From: Bradyrhizobium iriomotense
GTDB taxonomy: Bacteria > Pseudomonadota > Alphaproteobacteria > Rhizobiales > Xanthobacteraceae
Length of the DNA stretch: 64,000 nt
NCBI RefSeq assembly: GCF_030160715.1
Contig: NZ_BSOW01000031.1
Span: forward strand, 1-64,000
Direction of reading: 5' to 3'
Shown: positions 52,480-59,140 of the stretch, piece after piece
Position numbering within the stretch: the first letter of the stretch is position 1
How the letters are laid out: each line of letters opens with the position of its first letter
Translations under genes and position numbers: made by a program
Notes under the pieces: generated by a model
What the model was told of the DNA's origin: nothing
Database searches by the model: none
The model's input: only the letters and a program-made list of their open reading frames with translations

Positions 52480-54021
52480 ATGCGTCTCCGCACCGACGAC
52501 AGGTCCCATCTGCTGCGCGCGCTGGCGGCCGCCATCGTCCTGTCGACCGTTCCGCTGCTCGACTTCTACGCCGCCAACATGGCCGAGCTGACGAGCCCGT
52601 CACGGGTGCTGCGCTACGCTGCCGCCACGCTCGCCGTCGCAGCGATTGTCGCGACGAGCCTGGCGCTGCTGCTGCGCAGGATTGCGCTGTGGCGGATCCT
52701 GCTTGCGACCGGGCTGATGGTCTTCGTGTTCTTCGCCTACGACGTCGACCTGATCCATCGCGAGCTGCAGTCCCATCTCGGCGAATGGGCACCCGCGGCC
52801 TGGATCGCCGCGGCGATCGGCACCGGCGTCCTCGCGCTGAGCCTGCTGCGCAAGCCGGCGGTCGTCACGATCTGCCTTGTCGTGTCGCTTGCGTTTTCAG
52901 CACCGTCACTGGCCCGCATCGCGACGATCCTGACGCGGGAGCACCACGCGCAGGCGCTCACCGCTACCGGCAGCGAGCCGGCGGCCAGGTTCAGGATCTC
53001 GCCGAATATCTACTGGATCGTGCTGGACGGCTATCCGCGGCTGGATGTCCTCAAGGACGAGTTCGCGTTCGACAACAGCGACTTCATCCGGTCGCTGGCC
53101 ACGGTCGACTTCGTCGTCCTCGGCAAGAGCCGCTCGAATTTCCCCGCCACCGTCAACTCGATCTCCAGCACGCTCAATTCCGACTACACCGTCACGGGTG
53201 AGGGCGATGCGCTCAAGCCGTTTCCGATAGAGCAGATGGAGGCGCTGGTGCGGGGCAAGAGCCGGACCGTGTCCCGCCTCGCATCGGCCGGATACACCTA
53301 TGTGCATTTCGAGAATGGCTACGACTATCTGACCGAATGCGCGCCCGACGTGCCGAAATGTGTCCGCGGCAATCTCGGGCTCGACGAGCTCGACATTGCC
53401 ATCCTGTCCAACACGCCGATCATCGACCTCGTTCTCAGGTACCAGCAGCAAGCTCCGTTCGCATGGGGCGGCGTCAGCGATTTGACCTCGAAGCTCGAAG
53501 CCATCCGTTCGACGCCGTCACCGTTCTTTCTCTACGCGCATGTGCTGGCGCCCCATCCGCCGATCCGCTTCACGGCGACTTGCGGCTTTCGCGCCGCCGA
53601 TCCCGATCTCCAGCGCTGGACTCCGTCGGCGCGTCCGGCCTTCATCGACCAGCTCCGCTGCACCAATTCGCAGGCGCTCACGCTGCTACAGAAGATCGTG
53701 CGCGACGACGCGAGCGCGCTCATCATCCTCCAGTCGGATCACGGCACCGCCTTCCGTGGCCAGTTCGGGAAACCGCCGACCGACTGGTCCGATGCCGACC
53801 TGCATGAAAGGTTCGGCGCTTTGGATGCCATGCGCTTGCCGAGGCAGTGTCGCGCGGCAGCAGCCGACGACCTCACGCTCGTCGACACATTCCCGCTGGT
53901 GTTCTCCTGCCTTGCCGACAGCACGTTCGAACGGCATTCTCCGCGATTTTTTGTAACGCCGTATGACGACACTGCGGATTTCGGCCGCGCCGTCGAGTAT
54001 CCGTCCGAACGGGTCAGATGA
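52480..54021 (+). CDS. Membrane alkaline-phosphatase-superfamily (sulfatase/LtaS-like) protein
   Basis: A 513-residue protein. About four transmembrane helices occupy residues ~8-150, then a periplasmic hydrolase/transferase domain: metal site YWIVLDGYPR (178-187), putative nucleophile region NFPATVNSISSTLN (220-233), HVLAPHPP (354-361) and SDHGTAF (419-425). The CxPSR formylglycine motif is absent, so a Thr/Ser nucleophile, as in LtaS or EptA-type phosphotransferases, is more likely than a sulfatase. It probably modifies an envelope lipid or glycan. Starts 6 bases after the methyltransferase stop. Confidence 0.8.
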   Translation: MRLRTDDRSHLLRALAAAIVLSTVPLLDFYAANMAELTSPSRVLRYAAATLAVAAIVATSLALLLRRIALWRILLATGLMVFVFFAYDVDLIHRELQSHLGEWAPAAWIAAAIGTGVLALSLLRKPAVVTICLVVSLAFSAPSLARIATILTREHHAQALTATGSEPAARFRISPNIYWIVLDGYPRLDVLKDEFAFDNSDFIRSLATVDFVVLGKSRSNFPATVNSISSTLNSDYTVTGEGDALKPFPIEQMEALVRGKSRTVSRLASAGYTYVHFENGYDYLTECAPDVPKCVRGNLGLDELDIAILSNTPIIDLVLRYQQQAPFAWGGVSDLTSKLEAIRSTPSPFFLYAHVLAPHPPIRFTATCGFRAADPDLQRWTPSARPAFIDQLRCTNSQALTLLQKIVRDDASALIILQSDHGTAFRGQFGKPPTDWSDADLHERFGALDAMRLPRQCRAAAADDLTLVDTFPLVFSCLADSTFERHSPRFFVTPYDDTADFGRAVEYPSERVR

Positions 54022-54133
54022 ACGGTGGATATGGTGGACAGCCGCGGGCACGCGGCGCTGCTTCGTACGGCTTTACCTCTTGCGCAGCTGCTGCGGTTCG
54101 GTCAATCGTACCGGCGGATCCAGGAGGGACATT

Positions 54134-54727
54134 ATGAGCGCACACGAAAGCATGGAGCATGCGGAGCATGCCGAGCACGCATCAGGCGAGAACAAGAAGA
54201 TCGCCCTTCTGATCGCGGTGCTGGCGCTGTTCCTTGCGATCTCGGAGACGCTCGGCAAGGGCGCGCAGACCGAAGCGATCAGCAAGAACGTCGAGGCCGC
54301 CAATCTCTGGGCGTTCTTCCAGGCCAAGAGCATCCGCCGCACCGTGGTGCAGACCGCGGCCGAGCAGGGCAAGCTCACGCTGGGCACGGCCAGCGACGAC
54401 GCCAACAAGGCAACCATCCAGAAGCAGATCGAGGACTGGCAGAAGACCGCGGCGCGCTATCGCTCCGAGCCGGAGACCGGCGAGGGCACCGAGCAGCTTG
54501 CCGAGAAGGCCAAGCACGCCGAGCACGAGCGCGACGAGGCGACCGCAAAATACCATCACTTCGAGCTGGCCTCGGCCGCCTTCCAGATCGGCATCGTGCT
54601 AGCCTCGGCCACCATCATCACCGGCATGCTGGCGCTCGCCTATGTCGGAGGCATCCTGACGCTCGCCGGCATCGTGATGACCGCCCTCGGCATGTGGTGG
54701 CCGCATCTGTTGCATCTGCACGGGTAG
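54134..54727 (+). CDS. DUF4337-type membrane protein
   Basis: A 197-residue protein starting MSAHESMEHAEHAEHASGEN. A first transmembrane helix (IALLIAVLALFLAISETLG), a long helical section (residues ~45-130) and two further hydrophobic helices near the C-terminus (IVLASATIITGMLALAYVGG) give the layout of DUF4337. Function unknown. AGGAGGG lies 7-13 bases before the ATG at 54134. It is about 110 bases after the cassette gene; whether it belongs to that unit is unclear. Confidence 0.85.
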   Translation: MSAHESMEHAEHAEHASGENKKIALLIAVLALFLAISETLGKGAQTEAISKNVEAANLWAFFQAKSIRRTVVQTAAEQGKLTLGTASDDANKATIQKQIEDWQKTAARYRSEPETGEGTEQLAEKAKHAEHERDEATAKYHHFELASAAFQIGIVLASATIITGMLALAYVGGILTLAGIVMTALGMWWPHLLHLHG

Positions 54728-54753
54728 CGCGAGGCGGCGCACCTTGCTCCACC

Positions 54754-54880
54754 GTCGTCCCGGCGAAGGCCGGGACCCATACCGCGTGATCTATCGATTG
54801 CTTACGGTGGGAATACCGAACGACGAGTCTTCGCCAAACTTCTCCCTGGGATTATGGGTCCCGGCCTTCGCCGGGACGAC
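54754..54880. repeat. Dispersed ~125-bp palindromic repeat, copy 2
   Basis: CGTCCCGGCGAAGGCCGGGACCC at one end and its complement GGGTCCCGGCCTTCGCCGGG at the other. The interior shares ACCCATACCGCGTGATCTAT with the copy at 26045-26169. It lies between the DUF4337 gene and the convergent membrane-protein gene. Confidence 0.85.
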
Positions 54881-54928
54881 ACCTGAGAATTGGCACGAGC
54901 TCACGCTCGACAACTAGGTTTGCGACAA

Positions 54929-55459
54929 TCACCGCGCTTCGTGCACGCTCTTGCGGAAGCGTTGGATCAGGCGGAGCGTGCGGGAGGACCAGCCCTCGCC
55001 ATTCCCGGAGAGGATGTTCTTGATGCGCTGCTTGGTCGGTTCGACCAAAGCCGTCGCCTTGGCGCGCATCCTCAGCACAAAGTCATAGAGCCGCTCGAAC
55101 CACGCCATCTCCAGGAGCTTGTCGCGCGTCACGTCGAAGATGAAGGCGGTAACGCCAACGCCCAGAAGCTTTGCGAACAGAATCATGAAGGCCGCGCTGA
55201 ACCAGTACTGGTTCGCGAGGAGCCAGAGCCCCATCAGCTTCAGCGGAAACAGCGGGATGATAGGCACGGCGAAGACGATCAACGTCATTGCCGGCGACAA
55301 CGCGTCGACGCGATCGGTCAGCCATTCCTTGAACCGCGCGAGCGGGATCGCGGCGACGACACGCGCCACGATCGGCTCGAGATGGTCCCACAGCCAAGCT
55401 TCGATCAAAAAGATGATCGCCAGCAGGACCCAGACCGGTTGAAGTAGGCGGCGCAGCAT
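54929..55459 (-). CDS. Conserved membrane protein (176 aa)
   Basis: A 176-residue protein with three or four hydrophobic segments: VWVLLAIIFLIEAWLW (residues ~9-24), LSPAMTLIVFAVPIIPLFPLKL with LMGLWLLANQYWF, and FMILFAKLLGVGVTAFIF. The C-terminal 60 residues are helical and basic, likely cytoplasmic. I do not assign a family. It is 33 bases downstream of lpdA on the same strand, so it may be the last gene of the sucC...lpdA unit. Confidence 0.75.
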   Translation of the reverse strand: MLRRLLQPVWVLLAIIFLIEAWLWDHLEPIVARVVAAIPLARFKEWLTDRVDALSPAMTLIVFAVPIIPLFPLKLMGLWLLANQYWFSAAFMILFAKLLGVGVTAFIFDVTRDKLLEMAWFERLYDFVLRMRAKATALVEPTKQRIKNILSGNGEGWSSRTLRLIQRFRKSVHEAR

Positions 55460-55492
55460 GTGTTTCCCGCCCGATTCGGCTCGGCGCGTCGC

Positions 55493-56893
55493 CTACATAT
55501 GGATGGCCCGCTTGCCGACTGCAAGCGCGGCTTCCTTGATGGCCTCGGAGCGGGTCGGATGCGCGTGGCAGGTACGGGCGAGATCTTCCGCGCTGCCCCC
55601 AAACTCCATCAGCACACACGCCTCGTGGATCATTTCGCCGGCTTCGCGGCCGATGATGTGCACGCCAAGCACGCGATCGGTCTTCGCATCTGCGAGAATC
55701 TTCACGAAGCCGTCAGTGGTCTGGTTGACCTTGGAGCGACCGTTGGCGGTAAAGGGAAACTTCCCGGCGGTGTAGGCCACGCCCGCCTGCTTGAGTTCTT
55801 CCTCGGTCTTGCCGACGGAGGACACTTCCGGCGTGGTATACACCACACCTGGGATCACGTCGTAATTCACGTGGCCGGCCTGGCCGGCGAGAATTTCCGC
55901 AACCGCAACGCCTTCGTCTTCCGCCTTGTGCGCAAGCATCGGGCCGGCGACGACATCGCCGATGGCATAGACGCCCTTCAGGGTGGTCGCGAAGTGGGCA
56001 TCGATCTGGACGCGGCCGCGATTGTCCAGCGCAACGCCGGCCTCCTTCAGTCCGAGACCGTCGGTGTAGGGCACGCGGCCGATGCAGACCAGCACGACAT
56101 CGGCCTCGATGGTCTCGGCGGCACCGCCGGCCGCCGGCTCGACCTTCGCAAGCAGCGCCTTGCTGTTTGCCTCGACGCCCGTGACCTTGGAGCCAAGCTT
56201 GAATGCAAATCCCTGCTTTTCAAGAATACGCTGGAATTGCCGTGCGACCTCGCCGTCCATGCCGGGCAGGATGCGATCGAGGAATTCGACGACCATGACT
56301 TCGGCCCCTAAGCGGTGCCAGACCGAGCCGAGTTCGAGCCCGATCACGCCCGCGCCGATGATCAGCAGCTTGCCCGGCACCTTCTCCAGCGACAGCGCGC
56401 CGGTCGACGACACGATGCGCTTCTCATCGATCTCGATGCCCTTCAGCCGCGCGATGTCCGAGCCGGTGGCGATCACGATGTTCTTCGTCTCGACCACCTG
56501 CGACTTGCCGTCGGCGGAGACCTCGACCTTGCCGGTGCCCAGGATCTTGCCGGTGCCCTTGAGCACGTCGATCTTGTTCTTCTTCATCAGGAACTCGACG
56601 CCTTTGACGTTGCCGTCGATGCCCTGCTGCTTGAAGTTCATCATCGCCGGAAGCTCAAGCTTCGGCGCGGAAACGCTCACGCCCATCTTGGCGAAGGAGT
56701 GCTCGGCTTCCTCGAACATCTCCGAGGCATGCAGCAGCGCTTTCGAGGGCATGCAGCCGACATTGAGGCAAGTGCCGCCGAGGGTGGCGTTCTTTTCCAC
56801 CACGGCGACTTTCATGCCGAGCTGGCTTGCGCGCACCGCGCAGACATAACCGCCCGGTCCGGTGCCGATGACGACGAGATCGTAGGTAGCCAT
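55493..56893 (-). CDS. lpdA: Dihydrolipoyl dehydrogenase (E3)
   Basis: A 466-residue flavoprotein. FAD site VVIGTGPGGYVCAVRASQLG, redox disulfide GGTCLNVGCMPSKALLH (Cys42 and Cys47), NAD-binding region LIIGAGVIGLELGSVWHRLG, active-site His/Glu in CHAHPTRSEAIKEAAL. It reoxidises dihydrolipoamide of the 2-oxoglutarate dehydrogenase complex. The gene sits at the end of the sucA-odhB cluster, as in other rhizobia, so it probably serves OGDH mainly. Confidence 0.97.
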   Translation of the reverse strand: MATYDLVVIGTGPGGYVCAVRASQLGMKVAVVEKNATLGGTCLNVGCMPSKALLHASEMFEEAEHSFAKMGVSVSAPKLELPAMMNFKQQGIDGNVKGVEFLMKKNKIDVLKGTGKILGTGKVEVSADGKSQVVETKNIVIATGSDIARLKGIEIDEKRIVSSTGALSLEKVPGKLLIIGAGVIGLELGSVWHRLGAEVMVVEFLDRILPGMDGEVARQFQRILEKQGFAFKLGSKVTGVEANSKALLAKVEPAAGGAAETIEADVVLVCIGRVPYTDGLGLKEAGVALDNRGRVQIDAHFATTLKGVYAIGDVVAGPMLAHKAEDEGVAVAEILAGQAGHVNYDVIPGVVYTTPEVSSVGKTEEELKQAGVAYTAGKFPFTANGRSKVNQTTDGFVKILADAKTDRVLGVHIIGREAGEMIHEACVLMEFGGSAEDLARTCHAHPTRSEAIKEAALAVGKRAIHM

Positions 56894-56926
56894 GAGAGGA
56901 AGTCCTGTAGGAGATGTTGAGATGTG

Positions 56927-57688
56927 TCAGCGTCCGCCGGACACATCGAGAATGGCTGAGGTGACGTAGGAGGCATCGTCCGACATCAGCCAGACGATGG
57001 CATTGGCGATTTCCTCCGCGGTGCCGACGCGCTTCATCGGCACCATATGGGCCAGACGATGGGCGCGGTCGGGCTCGCCGCCGGCGGCGTGGATCTCGGT
57101 GTCGATCAGGCCGGGACGGATCGCGGCGACGCGGATGCCTTCGCCGGCGACCTCGTAGCCGAGACCGATAGTAAAGGAATCGACCGCGCCCTTGGAGGCG
57201 GCATAATCAACATAGGTGTTGGGTGCGCCGAGCCGGGCTGCGACCGACGAGAGGTTGACGATAACGCCGCCCTTGCCGCCGTGCTTGGTCGACATCCGCT
57301 TTACCGCCTCGCGCGCGCAGAGGATGGAGCCGGTGACGTTGACCGCCATCACGCGCTGGATGCGCTCGGCCGTCATCTCGTCGACGCGCACACCGCTCTT
57401 GCCGACGATACCGCCATTGTTGACGAGAGCGCCGAGCGCGCCGAACTGATCGGCAGCCTTGAACAGCGCGAGGATATCCTTCTCCTCGGCGACGTCGCAC
57501 TTCACCGCGATCGCCTTGCCGTTCATGGCCTCGATCCGGGCGATGACGTCGTCGGCCGCTTTCTTGTTGCTGGCATAGCCCACAACGACACGGAAGCCGC
57601 GCGCGGCCGCCGCAATCGCGGTCGCCCGCCCGATGCCACGGCTGCCGCCGGTGATGATCGCAACCTTGTCCGTCACGTTCGCCTCCAT
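56927..57688 (-). CDS. SDR family oxidoreductase
   Basis: A 253-residue short-chain dehydrogenase. The NAD(P) motif is IITGGSRGIGRATAIA. The usual NNAG reads NNGG (ALVNNGGIVG), and the catalytic Ser and YxxxK are in VNLSSVAAR and YVDYAASKGAVDSF. It most resembles 3-oxoacyl-ACP reductase-like or glucose-dehydrogenase-like SDRs; the substrate is unknown. The start MEANVTDKVAIITGG at 57686-57688 begins just before the Rossmann motif; upstream residues are unlike the family. Inserted between odhB and lpdA in the TCA operon. Confidence 0.87.
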   Translation of the reverse strand: MEANVTDKVAIITGGSRGIGRATAIAAAARGFRVVVGYASNKKAADDVIARIEAMNGKAIAVKCDVAEEKDILALFKAADQFGALGALVNNGGIVGKSGVRVDEMTAERIQRVMAVNVTGSILCAREAVKRMSTKHGGKGGVIVNLSSVAARLGAPNTYVDYAASKGAVDSFTIGLGYEVAGEGIRVAAIRPGLIDTEIHAAGGEPDRAHRLAHMVPMKRVGTAEEIANAIVWLMSDDASYVTSAILDVSGGR

Positions 57689-57743
57689 CTTTGCGCACAC
57701 GCCGTCGCCCGTGCGAGCGACGGCGCTTTCAAGACTTTGGGTG

Positions 57744-58982
57744 TCAGAGGTCCAGAACGAGCCGCGCCGGATCTTCCAGGCTCTCCTTGACACGGACCAG
57801 GAAGGTGACGGCTTCCTTGCCGTCGATCACGCGGTGATCGTAGGACAGCGCCAGATACATCATCGGGCGGACCTCGATCTTGCCGCCGACGACCATCGGC
57901 CGCTCCTGGATCTTGTGCATGCCGAGGATGCCGGACTGCGGCGCATTCAGGATCGGCGTCGACATCAGCGAGCCGTAGATGCCGCCATTGGTGATGGTGA
58001 AGGTGCCGCCCTGCATCTCGTCGATCTTGAGCTGGCCGTCGCGCGCGCGGCGGCCGAAATCGGCGATGCCCTTCTCGATGTCGGCGATCGACTTCTGATC
58101 GCAGTCCCGGACCACGGGCACGACGAGCCCCTTGTCGGTGCCGACCGCGACGCCGATGTGATAGTAATTCTTGTAGATCAGGTCGGTGCCGTCGATCTCG
58201 GCGTTGACCGCCGGGATGTCCTTCAGCGCCTGCACGACCGCCTTGGTGAAGAAGCCCATGAAGCCGAGCTTGGAGCCGTGCTTCTTCTCGAACACGTCCT
58301 TGTAGTGCGCGCGCAGCGCCATGACGTTGGTCATGTCGACCTCGTTGAAGGTCGTCAGCATCGCAGCCGTGTTCTGCACGTCCTTCAGGCGCCGCGCGAT
58401 GGTCTGGCGCAGGCGGGTCATCTTGACGCGTTCCTCGCGCGCGGCGTCATCGGCCGGCGACGGCGCACGCACCTGCACGGCCGCGGCCGGCTGGTTGACC
58501 GGGGTCGGCGCGGACGCAGCACGTTCGATCGCGGCGAGCATGTCGCCCTTGGTGACGCGGCCGTCCTTGCCGGAGCCCGGAACGGTCGAGGCGTCGATGC
58601 CGGTCTCGGCGGAGAGCTTGCGCACCGACGGGGCGAGCGGTGCATCGGCGGGCGGCGCCTTCGGCGCAGCAGGCGCGGGCGCAGCGGCGGTAGCTGCCGC
58701 TGCAGCAGCGGGCTTGGCGGGAGCCGCGGCCGGCTTGGCAGCACCGGCTCCGTCCGTGATCTGGCCGAGCAGCGCGCCAACCGCAACCGTCACGCCGTCG
58801 GCGGCAATGATCTCGCTGAGCGTGCCGGCGGAGGGCGCCGGCACTTCGATCGTGACCTTGTCGGTCTCGAGCTCCACCAGGGGCTCGTCGACGGCGACGG
58901 GATCGCCGGCCTTCTTGAACCAGCGGCCGATGGTGGCCTCGGTGACGGATTCGCCGAGCGTCGGCACACGAATTTCAGTCAT
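57744..58982 (-). CDS. odhB: 2-oxoglutarate dehydrogenase E2 (dihydrolipoyl succinyltransferase)
   Basis: A 412-residue E2 protein. The lipoyl domain covers residues 1-80 with the lipoyl Lys42 in ELETDKVTIEV. An Ala/Pro-rich linker follows, then an E3-binding domain (~120-160; LAPSVRKLSAETGIDAST). The catalytic domain (~185-412) ends with SYDHRVIDGKEAVTFL (His/Asp active site). It transfers the succinyl group to CoA. The start is ATG at 58980-58982. Also called sucB. Confidence 0.97.
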   Translation of the reverse strand: MTEIRVPTLGESVTEATIGRWFKKAGDPVAVDEPLVELETDKVTIEVPAPSAGTLSEIIAADGVTVAVGALLGQITDGAGAAKPAAAPAKPAAAAAATAAAPAPAAPKAPPADAPLAPSVRKLSAETGIDASTVPGSGKDGRVTKGDMLAAIERAASAPTPVNQPAAAVQVRAPSPADDAAREERVKMTRLRQTIARRLKDVQNTAAMLTTFNEVDMTNVMALRAHYKDVFEKKHGSKLGFMGFFTKAVVQALKDIPAVNAEIDGTDLIYKNYYHIGVAVGTDKGLVVPVVRDCDQKSIADIEKGIADFGRRARDGQLKIDEMQGGTFTITNGGIYGSLMSTPILNAPQSGILGMHKIQERPMVVGGKIEVRPMMYLALSYDHRVIDGKEAVTFLVRVKESLEDPARLVLDL

Positions 58983-59101
58983 GGTCTTTTCCTTAATCGC
59001 TTCTGCCGTCATCGTCCGCCTTGTGCGCAATTGCGCACTGGGGGCGGACGATCCAGTGCTCCGTGACGATCGTGATCAAAACGGACGACGCGGCGTACTG
59101 G

Positions 59102-59123
59102 ATGCCCCGCCTTCGCGGGGCAT
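59102..59123. terminator. Hairpin in the sucA-odhB gap
   Basis: ATGCCCCGC (59102-59110) and GCGGGGCAT (59115-59123) pair around CTTC. It is part of a repeat-like run (CTGGATGCCCCGCCTTCGC) common in these genomes. Being between sucA and odhB of one operon, it more probably adjusts expression or mRNA stability than ends transcription. Confidence 0.5.
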
Positions 59124-59140
59124 GACAAATTAGGGTGGTA

